From positions 1 to 32,515 of the IMG/VR virus record IMGVR_UViG_3300033149_002792: DNA of 32,515 nt; one strand, written 5' to 3'. Of the stretch, positions 17,203 through 23,892 are shown one piece after another (the first letter of the stretch is position 1; every line of letters starts with the position of its first letter). The notes beneath the pieces were generated by a model. That model did not search any database. It was given only the letters and a program-made list of their open reading frames with translations, and was not told the DNA's origin. A program made the translations under genes and the position numbers. This DNA comes from a virus.

Positions 17203-18013
17203 TTTTCTTCTCGCTTTTCATATCAATGGCTTCAAATAACTCTTCAAATGACTTTATATCAACTCCCTCTGTAGCCACTCCAGGTTCAAGTGTAAACGGT
17301 GTTTTCTTAGCCTTCCTTTTCGGAGCAACAATACCTCCTGCATTGCTTCCTCCACTTTCCATAAAACGAATACCATCTGATGTAGCTAACCATTGTTCAT
17401 ACTCAAGTTTGGACGCCATCATATCACCCCAATGCATAACAAATGGTAACATAGTTCTCAATCCAAATCGAGGATCATATGTCATATAATAACTTTTATT
17501 GCCTTCTTCGTAAAGCCCATCATGAAGTTTAATACCAAGATATTCTGTGTGAGTAATTGTTATCCCATAATGTTGTAACCAAAAAATCGACCTGTCAGGA
17601 ACACCCATATAAGGTAACAGTGGATGAAAGTCATATAATTGTCCGCGTTTAATTTTCCATTGTTCATCTGTTTGAACATAATACTCATAATTGAGGTCAC
17701 CAATTTTTCCTAAATCATGATTAAGGGCAGCAAAATTTAATTCTTCTTCTGTATATGTCGCTTTCCCACCAATACCCTGCCAAAGTTTTGATACCTTGTT
17801 TACATATTCAATTACATTTAATACATGTTGTACATACCCACCAGTATTACAAGAATGATAATTGATTTTACCAGAAGCTGGTGATGTAGCAATTCTATCA
17901 GCGTATTCCGTATATAATTTAAGTAACCGTTCTTCACGTTCTCCTTCAAACGAATTCTCAATAAAGGTAATTAAATTGTTCCAATTAGTTTCTATTTGTT
18001 TTTCATCAATCAT
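17195..18013 (-). CDS. HD-domain phosphohydrolase-like protein
   Basis: The 272-residue product shows the metal-binding pattern of HD-superfamily hydrolases. H63 lies in a GGYVQHVLNVIEYV helix, H99-D100 in FAALNHDLGKIGD, and a distal D197 in HWGDMMASKLE. These are the usual H...HD...D ligands. Members cleave phosphoester bonds in nucleotides, (p)ppGpp, cyclic dinucleotides or RNA. The residues after the HD pair (about 105-165) are Tyr/His-rich and unlike housekeeping members I know, so the substrate is open. The C-terminal 45 residues are basic then acidic and probably flexible. A good GGAG site precedes the start, with a terminator and a weak promoter-like TATAAT (18056-18061) upstream. Confidence 0.72.
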   Translation of the reverse strand: MIDEKQIETNWNNLITFIENSFEGEREERLLKLYTEYADRIATSPASGKINYHSCNTGGYVQHVLNVIEYVNKVSKLWQGIGGKATYTEEELNFAALNHDLGKIGDLNYEYYVQTDEQWKIKRGQLYDFHPLLPYMGVPDRSIFWLQHYGITITHTEYLGIKLHDGLYEEGNKSYYMTYDPRFGLRTMLPFVMHWGDMMASKLEYEQWLATSDGIRFMESGGSNAGGIVAPKRKAKKTPFTLEPGVATEGVDIKSFEELFEAIDMKSEKKND

Positions 18014-18055
18014 ACTTTCTCCTTAAATATAGTAAAGTTTTTATTCATTACCTTT

Positions 18056-18061
18056 ATTATA
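18056..18061 (-). promoter_or_regulatory. Possible -10 element upstream of HD-domain gene
   Basis: TATAAT on the minus strand lies between the terminator at 18094-18134 and the HD-domain gene start at 18013. No convincing -35 hexamer is present 16 to 18 bases upstream (GAACTT at 17), so this is only a weak candidate placed where a promoter would be expected. Confidence 0.25.
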
Positions 18062-18093
18062 CTTATTCTATTGTATTTAAGTTCCATTTTAAA

Positions 18094-18134
18094 TAAAAAA
18101 ACCCAACTTTCAGGTGAACCTTACTGGTCGGGTT
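18094..18134 (-). terminator. Rho-independent terminator
   Basis: On the minus strand AACCCGAC pairs with GTTGGGTT (8 bp, one G-U). An inner AGGT/ACCT pairing lies in the loop, and at least seven T residues follow. It lies just after the stop codon of the zinc-finger gene at 18158 and insulates it from the HD-domain gene. Confidence 0.85.
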
Positions 18135-18157
18135 AATTTGTAAACAGATTTGTTATT

Positions 18158-18949
18158 TTAGAATGGAATGTCTGATGTATCGACAACTACATTTTGTTCA
18201 CGTTCTGTATATCGGTCATATAGTTTATTCATCCATTCTAACTGAGAAGGTGATATTTTATTATATTTCTTTGCTTTGTAATAAACACTATTAACAAAAG
18301 CATAATTACTTTTGTCGTTAAATTCAGTCAATGTTCCAGGAGTAATTTTATCAACACGGCAAACCAAATCATACAGTAACTTCAAACGAGGTAAAACATG
18401 TTCTTTGTGATGTTTTAATTTTTTTGTATATTCATCAGCTGAATAAACACTTTTTTCCATTTGAGTACGAACAGAACCTTCCATGTTCACAGTAAAAACT
18501 TTCGAACCAGAAAGCAAAACATCTTTCATACTTCTAAGAAACCAATTGCTTTCGACATACTCAGACCATTCATTTAACCAATCAATTATATCATCATAAC
18601 GCACAGCATAATCAACAATTCGCCGTTGACGAGCCGCTTCTTTTTTCAATTGGTCAATGGCATATTTGGCTTTACGATAATCATTCCAATCACGACCAAA
18701 TACTAATTGTAAACAATCAAATCCTACAGAATATTTTTTGTAATTATTAGATTCATGTAAATGATTACCACCAATAACAGCAACATAAGTTAAACTATTA
18801 CCACACAATTCACATTTTCCACCTTTAGCATGTGCATCAATAAAACCAAAATCATAATTATTAACTACATCTCGTACATCAAGTTTCCAACGACGAGAAA
18901 CAATTGACTTCCCCTTTGATTGATGTTCGTGCAGATAATTCTTTTTCAT
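18158..18949 (-). CDS. Zinc-finger protein with SSB-like DIPF tail
   Basis: The 263-residue product carries C46-x2-C49 in KCELCGN, His63 and His65 about 15 residues on, and C79 in VGFDC. This resembles the small zinc finger seen in many phage DNA-metabolism proteins. Residues 85-225 are helical and basic. Residues 231-247 (ISPSQLEWMNKLYDRY) resemble the Q-x3-[WIL]-x2-LY helix common in recombination and mediator proteins. The last residues, DTSDIPF, closely mimic the acidic C-terminal tip of bacterial SSB, which docks recombination and replication enzymes. A role in DNA replication or recombination is therefore suggested. The gene has its own promoter and lies between a masking hairpin and a terminator, so it is a single-gene unit. 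No exact family name is claimed. Confidence 0.6.
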   Translation of the reverse strand: MKKNYLHEHQSKGKSIVSRRWKLDVRDVVNNYDFGFIDAHAKGGKCELCGNSLTYVAVIGGNHLHESNNYKKYSVGFDCLQLVFGRDWNDYRKAKYAIDQLKKEAARQRRIVDYAVRYDDIIDWLNEWSEYVESNWFLRSMKDVLLSGSKVFTVNMEGSVRTQMEKSVYSADEYTKKLKHHKEHVLPRLKLLYDLVCRVDKITPGTLTEFNDKSNYAFVNSVYYKAKKYNKISPSQLEWMNKLYDRYTEREQNVVVDTSDIPF

Positions 18950-18954
18950 TTAAA

Positions 18955-18995
18955 GCTCCATTCATTTTGTATACAGATAATATAATGAATGGAGC
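18955..18995 (-). promoter_or_regulatory. 12-bp inverted repeat masking the SD of the DIPF-tail gene
   Basis: GCTCCATTCATT and AATGAATGGAGC are perfect 12-bp inverted arms with a 17-base loop. The downstream arm contains GGAG, the ribosome site of the gene starting at 18949. A transcript reading through from upstream could fold and hide this site. A transcript from the promoter at 18979-19007 would begin within the loop and lack the first arm. Confidence 0.7.
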
Positions 18996-19007
18996 GTTAA
19001 AAGTCAA
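18979..19007 (-). promoter_or_regulatory. Sigma70-type promoter TTGACT-17-TATATT
   Basis: TTGACT at 19007-19002 and TATATT at 18984-18979 have a 17-base spacer on the minus strand. The promoter starts right after the stop of the 3D-domain gene and overlaps the inverted repeat at 18955-18995. It belongs to a set of four near-identical promoters in this window. Confidence 0.75.
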
Positions 19008-19009
19008 AT

Positions 19010-19750
19010 TTAATTTATTTTTACTTCAGGTTCACCCATAGCTAATGGAGCATGTGTTGGAAAATTATACACATCTTGTAACATACTAATATATATTGGA
19101 TTCGTTATTTTCGTCATTAAGATATTTCTATAATAAAACGATTTTTCTCCAGGTGTCAATAAAATATCAATCCATTCAGTATGTCGAGCATTCATCGTAT
19201 CTCTAACTTGATAAATACCATCATTGTTTGTAGTTCCTTTAACCATGATATAATCACCAAATCGTATTTTCGCACCACGACTATTAAAGTGAGTTAACAA
19301 ATCACGACTAAGAGCAACATATTTATATTCTCCAGCTCTATTTATGTCAATCTTTGTTCCATCAGCAGTAATATCAGGAGTTGAATCACATTGTTCAACT
19401 ACTGGATGGTAACCTGTTAAACTGGTTGTATAATAATCAGTGGTAAATACATCCTTAATAAAATCTTTCATTTGTTGATGTTCAGTATTTACAGCAACTA
19501 TTACCGAATCTTTATGTTGAACATCATTATTTAATCTATAAATATCATCAGTTAATCTACTGATGTGTTTTTCTTGTTTATAAACTTCCCACTTTATAGT
19601 TTGTGTATGAAATGCTACATTAACAAGTAACAGCATAAGAACACTAATTGCAAATGCCATTATGTTTACCTTTGTTAAATTTTCATACCACACTCTAACA
19701 AAAACCAGTCTGCTTAAAATAGCATACTTCGTTTTAGTAAATAAGTTCAT
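19010..19750 (-). CDS. Membrane-anchored 3D-domain protein
   Basis: I start at the ATG at 19750 (246 residues, MNLFTKTK...), preceded by GAAGGAG; a longer frame would run into the tRNA-Gly gene. A hydrophobic helix lies at about residues 30-48 (IMAFAISVLMLLLVNVAF). A coiled-coil-like stretch covers about 55-95, and a C-terminal 3D domain about 110-215. The 3D signature is clear: TGYHP, CDSTPDITADGT, YVALSRDLL, GAKIRFGDYIMV, then DGIYQVRDTMNARHTEWIDI with its conserved aspartates. 3D domains are double-psi beta-barrels related to MltA and occur in cell-wall-active proteins. The predicted topology would place the domain outside the membrane, suggesting a peptidoglycan-related role. Lysis, superinfection exclusion or wall remodelling are possible. 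Confidence 0.68.
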   Translation of the reverse strand: MNLFTKTKYAILSRLVFVRVWYENLTKVNIMAFAISVLMLLLVNVAFHTQTIKWEVYKQEKHISRLTDDIYRLNNDVQHKDSVIVAVNTEHQQMKDFIKDVFTTDYYTTSLTGYHPVVEQCDSTPDITADGTKIDINRAGEYKYVALSRDLLTHFNSRGAKIRFGDYIMVKGTTNNDGIYQVRDTMNARHTEWIDILLTPGEKSFYYRNILMTKITNPIYISMLQDVYNFPTHAPLAMGEPEVKIN

Positions 19751-19787
19751 CTTAATTCTCCTTCGTTTTTGAGTATAATAAAAAAAG

Positions 19788-19859
19788 AGCGCCATACGAG
19801 GCTTGAACTCGTTCCTCCACGTTGGCAACGTGGCGTGCTTCCAGTAACACCTATGGCAC
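19788..19859 (-). tRNA. tRNA-Gly (GCC)
   Basis: A full cloverleaf is seen on the minus strand. The 7-bp acceptor is GTGCCAT/ATGGCGC and the D stem is 4 bp. The anticodon stem CCACG/CGTGG carries loop TTGCCAA (anticodon GCC). The T arm is ACGAG/CTCGT with loop TTCAAGC. The discriminator is U, as expected for bacterial tRNA-Gly. CCA is not encoded and a T-run follows. Unusually, position 8 is A and position 14 is U, a reversed form of the conserved U8-A14 pair. Confidence 0.92.
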
Positions 19860-19878
19860 TTCTATAAATTTTATTTAA

Positions 19879-20187
19879 TTATTCGATTTCACCGTGACAG
19901 TTAATAACCTTCATTAAATTACGATCTTCTTTTTTATTTAATCGGCGGTCTCTTTTTCTTTCCCGCCGTTTTTCTGATAATTGCATTCTACAAGTCGCAT
20001 GATCAGTACAAGATAAAGAATGATTATGTTTAAAATATCCATAACCTTTACATTCATCTTCATTGGACGTATAATCTGTTTTGTAATATCCACCATCAGT
20101 TCTCTGATGAGCCCAATGCCAATCAAACAACTTCCACATTTTTCGTCGTGTATCTAACTTAGCTTTTTCCTTTGGTTTTAATCTCAT
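19879..20187 (-). CDS. Small basic Cys-containing protein, unknown
   Basis: The 102-residue product is very basic (a Lys/Arg-rich N-terminus and a long RRERKRDRRLNKKEDR stretch near residues 75-90). It contains Trp/His/Tyr-rich segments and four cysteines (CKGYGY, SLSCTDHATC and a late VINC). The Cys/His spacing could bind a metal, and the basic stretch could bind nucleic acid. It sits between the tRNA-Gly and a 70-residue gene whose stop overlaps its start by one base. No family recognised; RNA or DNA binding is a guess from charge alone. Confidence 0.5.
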   Translation of the reverse strand: MRLKPKEKAKLDTRRKMWKLFDWHWAHQRTDGGYYKTDYTSNEDECKGYGYFKHNHSLSCTDHATCRMQLSEKRRERKRDRRLNKKEDRNLMKVINCHGEIE

Positions 20188-20399
20188 TAATCATCCAAGC
20201 TGGCTAGTTTTTCGGCTAAACTGTTTGAATCGAGTATACCTCTCCGACCAGTCTTGGCTTCATAATCAGCGGCAGATAACCATTTTCCATAAGTTTGTTT
20301 ATTCGTCATCCAAGCAGTCTTATGATCATTACTTGTACGCTCATTACGTGCTGCGTTTGAAGTATCATTTGAACTAAAAATGTTTGAAAAAAATCCCAT
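20187..20399 (-). CDS. Small protein of unknown function
   Basis: The 70-residue product begins MGFFSNIFSSNDTSNAARNE and ends in a short helical segment (NSLAEKLASLDD). It is hydrophilic, has no membrane helix and no cysteine, and contains a WLSAADYEAKTGRRG element. AAGGAG lies directly before the ATG, only 28 bases after the tmRNA 3' end, so it is probably on the same primary transcript and released when the tmRNA is processed. No function can be proposed. Confidence 0.5.
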   Translation of the reverse strand: MGFFSNIFSSNDTSNAARNERTSNDHKTAWMTNKQTYGKWLSAADYEAKTGRRGILDSNSLAEKLASLDD

Positions 20400-20427
20400 T
20401 CAATTCTCCTTTGTATTAAATTAAAAG

Positions 20428-20763
20428 TGGAAGCGGCGGGAATCGAGCCCGCGTCTCAAAAGCAAACTTAAATGACTTCTACAATAATAGTTTATTCTTA
20501 AATTTTAACGTGTAAAATAAACTAAAAATAAACAAGAAAATTTATTACCCACGAGTAGATATTTTTGTTTTGACCTACCACCAAAAGTTCTTGTCGAATA
20601 CGGCGTCAATTTCCACCTCTCGACAAAAGATGGATTGACGACTGCGCAATTAATTACGCAGCAAGTTGATATGAGTTGTTAATTATTCTTTATTAGATTT
20701 TACGTTTCCCAACGTATTGCTGTCATTTACTTTTATCCTCTGATCGAATCCATGAACGCTCCC
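20428..20763 (-). ncRNA. ssrA: tmRNA (transfer-messenger RNA)
   Basis: The 336-base RNA has both halves of the tRNA-like domain. The 5' end GGGAGCG pairs with 3' CGCTTCC, followed by discriminator A. The 5' part continues GGATTCGA as in other tmRNAs, and the T arm is GCGGG/CCCGC with loop CTCGATT. Helix 2 is seen as TAAATGAC pairing with GTCATTTA. The tag reads AAC AAC TCA TAT CAA CTT GCT GCG TAA (NNSYQLAA, codons 20680-20657), preceded by AATAATT, which aligns with AATAGTC before the E. coli resume codon. The stop lies in an 8-bp hairpin (20642-20661) as in E. coli. PK1 appears replaced by a TACGTT/AACGTA hairpin. Two further helices lie at 20591-20626 and 20489-20523. CCA is not encoded. 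It would rescue stalled ribosomes and tag their products for proteolysis. Confidence 0.93.
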
Positions 20764-20905
20764 ATAAAGTTGTGTGTTAAATAAGGATACCTGCACATCG
20801 GCATTAGCATAACTCAAAACCTTTCTGTTATGTTTTAAGGCTTTATATTCAACACAAATTATTTCAAAGAACACATATAAATATATAAAATTAAATTAAA
20901 CACCT
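20764..20905. other. Leader region between unknown acidic gene and tmRNA
   Basis: This 142-base stretch has no convincing gene. It contains a variant of the AT motif seen before structural genes (CATATAAATATATAA at 20874-20888). No TTGACW-17-TATATT promoter is visible, so the tmRNA is probably read from the promoter at 21884-21912, or from an unrecognised one here. The short open frame that crosses it is rejected because it runs through the tmRNA. Confidence 0.5.
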
Positions 20906-21235
20906 TCATCTTCGCTCATCTTCGCTCGCTGATCTATGTAATGGTATACCAGACTTCTCCTCCGGCCAAGTTGTGTTCCATATTAAATCTTTTATTTGAG
21001 CTTGTCGTAATGCTTCCTTTTCTAACGGAAGTGAATCCTTCCCAAACGCTTCATTGATTGAATCTGGACTGTATCCAATACTCCCAGCCAATTTAATACA
21101 TAATAACTTAAATTCAAATATGTTACAATCATTTTCATATTCATATATAATTCTGGTTGGTTCTCTTTCTTCATCCAAGTCATCCAAGTGACCAAATTCA
21201 TCATCGAAATCATATTCGTAAATTATCCTATCCAT
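20906..21235 (-). CDS. Small acidic protein with duplicated RIIYEY motif
   Basis: The 109-residue product is very acidic in its first 35 residues and contains RIIYEY twice (about residues 3-8 and 28-33). This suggests a short internal duplication of a beta strand with its acidic loop. A helical segment (about 40-60) and a Trp/Pro-rich part (NTTWPEEKSG) follow, and the chain ends in SEDERR. It overlaps the peptide deformylase gene by 8 bases and shares its transcript. A GGAGGGTGG ribosome site lies inside the deformylase 3' end. Acidic small phage proteins are often host-protein inhibitors or DNA mimics, but nothing here proves such a role. Confidence 0.5.
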   Translation of the reverse strand: MDRIIYEYDFDDEFGHLDDLDEEREPTRIIYEYENDCNIFEFKLLCIKLAGSIGYSPDSINEAFGKDSLPLEKEALRQAQIKDLIWNTTWPEEKSGIPLHRSASEDERR

Positions 21236-21857
21236 CTATTTTCCACCCTCCTGGTTCGTAATCTTTAACGTACTTTTTATATTTTATACGCTCAAGTCTA
21301 TCTTTTGTTCCAAGATGAATAATATCAATTCTTTCATTTGGACTATATTTCTTTTTCGCCTTCACAGGTTCATTCTTCCATTCTCTATCAAAAAATAAAA
21401 CTCCTGATAAATGATCCACTTCATGCTGCACGGCTACACATTCAAGTAAAGCCATATCTTCTTCAATTTGATGAAATCCATCACCAGAAAATGCTAATTC
21501 TACATCTTCTTTCCATTCCTGTATGACCTCTGTACCAACGCCTAAATAATCTACCTTCACAACTATATCGGTGTGCCTACGTGTCCTCACGGACGCTCCT
21601 GGGAAGGATAAACACCCTTCCTGATACCATGTTTCACCTTCGGCACTAACAATACGAGGATTAACTAATACTATCGGTTTCATCGCTCTAATAACACAAA
21701 CTTGTTTCAATATCCCAATCTGAGGAGCAGCTAAACCAACGTCAGTATCCTTACATTGTAATAATTCTACAAATAATTTTTCAGCTATTTCTTTCGCTTC
21801 ATCTAATGTCGCGGGTACGCTTATTTGTCGTAAAAATTTTTCATCTTGTATTATCAT
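21228..21857 (-). CDS. def: Peptide deformylase
   Basis: All three catalytic motifs of peptide deformylase are present in this 209-residue protein. They are G41-LAAPQIG (motif I), E80-GCLS with metal ligand C82 (motif II), and H145-E-V-D-H149 (motif III, HExxH). The enzyme removes the N-formyl group from nascent proteins at the ribosome. The C-terminal 45 residues form a Lys-rich extension beyond the usual core. T4-like marine phages are known to carry deformylases, there linked to maturation of host photosystem proteins; here no photosystem gene is in view. It is the first gene after a strong promoter (21884-21912) and starts a transcript that also carries tmRNA and tRNA-Gly. AAAGGAAAT precedes the ATG. 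Confidence 0.93.
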   Translation of the reverse strand: MIIQDEKFLRQISVPATLDEAKEIAEKLFVELLQCKDTDVGLAAPQIGILKQVCVIRAMKPIVLVNPRIVSAEGETWYQEGCLSFPGASVRTRRHTDIVVKVDYLGVGTEVIQEWKEDVELAFSGDGFHQIEEDMALLECVAVQHEVDHLSGVLFFDREWKNEPVKAKKKYSPNERIDIIHLGTKDRLERIKYKKYVKDYEPGGWKIDG

Positions 21858-21883
21858 TATTTCCTTTTATTTTTTAATACCAG

Positions 21884-21912
21884 AATATACACAAATTAAA
21901 TATGCTTGTCAA
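21884..21912 (-). promoter_or_regulatory. Sigma70-type promoter TTGACA-17-TATATT
   Basis: TTGACA (21912-21907), a 17-base spacer and TATATT (21889-21884) lie on the minus strand. The promoter sits directly after the terminator of the kinase operon and 27 bases before the deformylase ATG. The -35 is consensus, so host RNA polymerase should read it. Confidence 0.85.
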
Positions 21913-21913
21913 A

Positions 21914-21940
21914 TAAAAAAGCTCCGCTCAAAGGCGGAGC
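21914..21940 (-). terminator. Rho-independent terminator after kinase gene
   Basis: A perfect 7-bp GC-rich stem, GCTCCGC/GCGGAGC, with a 6-base loop is followed on the minus strand by six T residues. It closes the operon carrying the VWA, phosphatase and kinase genes. Confidence 0.92.
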
Positions 21941-21984
21941 CATCTCGCTTCGGCTCTTACATCTTACGAATGGCAGGTGAGTAT

Positions 21985-23682
21985 TTATTTCATTGTAATT
22001 GCAAATAATTTATCGTCATGAATAAAATAAACACCATTATCAAAACTTATCAATTTCGTTGATGTGTCAAATGGAGTATTATCAATGACTTTAATTTTTA
22101 CATTATCTATAAATAGTTCAGCCTGTTTGTTTTCAATAGCCAAAATACAAACTCCTTTTTGTATGACAGTAAAATTAACCGTATCATACGACACATCTTC
22201 TGTTTTTCTTACATTATATGTATCTTTGTCGTAATCAAATATAATTACAAATCTGTGATACTTCCCTTTACGTTCTGCCATTACCACACATACATTACGT
22301 TCCACCTTAGCATCCAGTATTCTATGTCCTTCTAATTCCTTTATGTAATAATTTTTACATTTGTCGTCAAGTGGAATGGTAAAATATGGCTTACCTAATA
22401 AATCTTGATATACAAATCCTTCAAACATTCTTGATGAATGTTCGCTTACTTGAGAAATAAAATCTATTTGATGCAATGTCTTATTATTAATCTCACGAAA
22501 TGAATTTCTATATAAATTACCACCAGACATTGTATAAATTTTTCCATGCTTATACATCATACCATCGGTTTGAAGTTTCCCTATTTCATCTCTACCACTT
22601 TCAAATGTTAATGTCTTATGTATTAATTTACATATGACAGGAGTCATAGCATTCGTTTCGCATAATAAAATTTTATCGTATGAACGAAATCCTCTTGTAA
22701 CCACCAATTTATTATTTTTGTAAATAGAGTCGTTAGTAAGATAATACTTTGTACCCATAAAACTATACACACTTTGAATACCATATTTCTTTGAATCCAA
22801 ATCTACAACTAAATCAACATTTACTGTATCAGATGAATTAATGATAACTATCTTAGGAACAAATGCTATTGGAGCACTGACACTAATTTGAGGTGGTTCA
22901 CTTCTATTGTTATGTAAAAATAAATCTTCCATCCATGTACGATGGCGATGCGGAATAACACTGAAATCATTACACACTGGTGGAAGAGATACTGCTTTAT
23001 CAAAAACAGATATTCCATCGTCCATTCGCTGTTGCCATTGATTCGGCTTATAGTTTGGATGTTTACCCTTGTAAGGATGAATACCAATATATAACTGAAA
23101 AGCAATGATAGCAAAAGCATACCAATCAGTTAAATTACTAAATGAACCATGTGAAGTCGTTCTATCTCTAATCGAATCCATTATAGCCGTAGCTTTATAG
23201 TTTGGAGTTTGATAACTGTCTGTATCTATAAAATATGGTATCTTAAAATCATTTGAAGTCAATAAATTCATTTCATTCAAATCTACAATAAGACAATCAT
23301 CATAATGAACTTGAGCAACAGTTTCTTGCATCTTTTGAATCAACCCCATAATAATTTGTGGAGTTAAATTATGTTGTTGCTTAAATGACTTTGTAAATAA
23401 TTTACATAATGCTTCAGTGTTTTTTATATACTGCATAGCATATCCAATTACATCTTTATTCTTTAAGTCGTAAACTACATGCAATGGTTTTAGAACATTA
23501 ACAGCCTGTATCTTCCCAAGTTCTAACATTTTATCTTTAGGTATTGCTTTGACTGAATCATGATAAATCTTTACAGCCAATTTACCGGACTGATAAACAG
23601 ACGCTTCACCACCAGCACCAATATAATTTTTATCAGTAAGAGCTACATTCCCAACATTTTCGATATGAACTTGTTTTTTCAT
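21985..23682 (-). CDS. Protein kinase of TerY-P triad type
   Basis: The 565-residue protein has a kinase domain in roughly residues 1-265. The glycine loop is IGAGGEASVY (22-30), the ATP lysine is K38 in LAVKIY, and the catalytic loop is LIVDLNEMNLL with D134 and N139. The metal-binding aspartate is D153 in FIDTDSYQ, and the DWYAFAIIAFQLYIGIHPY element (186-204) matches the usual F helix. DTDSYQ in place of DFG is typical of the kinases that accompany TerY and PP2C proteins in bacteria. All key residues are kept, so it is probably active. Residues 270-565 form a beta-rich domain of repeated short strands, perhaps a propeller-like sensor. Its ATG overlaps the preceding small gene's stop (ATGA), and a terminator follows. 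Confidence 0.82.
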   Translation of the reverse strand: MKKQVHIENVGNVALTDKNYIGAGGEASVYQSGKLAVKIYHDSVKAIPKDKMLELGKIQAVNVLKPLHVVYDLKNKDVIGYAMQYIKNTEALCKLFTKSFKQQHNLTPQIIMGLIQKMQETVAQVHYDDCLIVDLNEMNLLTSNDFKIPYFIDTDSYQTPNYKATAIMDSIRDRTTSHGSFSNLTDWYAFAIIAFQLYIGIHPYKGKHPNYKPNQWQQRMDDGISVFDKAVSLPPVCNDFSVIPHRHRTWMEDLFLHNNRSEPPQISVSAPIAFVPKIVIINSSDTVNVDLVVDLDSKKYGIQSVYSFMGTKYYLTNDSIYKNNKLVVTRGFRSYDKILLCETNAMTPVICKLIHKTLTFESGRDEIGKLQTDGMMYKHGKIYTMSGGNLYRNSFREINNKTLHQIDFISQVSEHSSRMFEGFVYQDLLGKPYFTIPLDDKCKNYYIKELEGHRILDAKVERNVCVVMAERKGKYHRFVIIFDYDKDTYNVRKTEDVSYDTVNFTVIQKGVCILAIENKQAELFIDNVKIKVIDNTPFDTSTKLISFDNGVYFIHDDKLFAITMK

Positions 23683-23888
23683 TTTTTATCCTTTAAATTC
23701 ACACAAATGGGAGATTTTGTAATTCCATATTCAGTATCATTAAGAAATGGAAAATTGAGATTACATATTGAAACACCACCTTCATTATCCAAATGTTCAC
23801 ATATAGCAAATGGTGCTTTATGTTCCATACAATACATTCCTTTTGGTACTTCGATTGGATATAAAACTATTTTTTTATTTTTATTCAT
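23679..23888 (-). CDS. Small Cys-containing protein in kinase/phosphatase operon
   Basis: The 69-residue product has four cysteines (C20, C30, C42, C62) spread through a beta-prone chain. Two histidines (H23, H32) lie near the first two, which may allow metal binding. It lies between the PP2C phosphatase and kinase genes, overlapping the latter by 4 bases, so it is co-translated with the kinase. It could be a regulatory partner or substrate. No family is recognised. Confidence 0.55.
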   Translation of the reverse strand: MNKNKKIVLYPIEVPKGMYCMEHKAPFAICEHLDNEGGVSICNLNFPFLNDTEYGITKSPICVNLKDKK

Positions 23889-23892
23889 AATA

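Noticed and set aside
19751-19828. N-terminal extension of the 3D-domain gene
   Set aside because: The extension runs into tRNA-Gly and lacks a ribosome site. The ATG at 19750 has GAAGGAG directly upstream.
20591-20626. Group I intron or riboswitch at the structured region near 20.6 kb
   Set aside because: The hairpins are accounted for by the tmRNA, whose ends pair with each other, so no separate RNA element is needed.
20683-20874. 63-residue open frame on the minus strand across the tmRNA
   Set aside because: Its 3' half lies in the tmRNA 5' domain and structural helices. There is no ribosome site, and the composition is unlike neighbouring genes.
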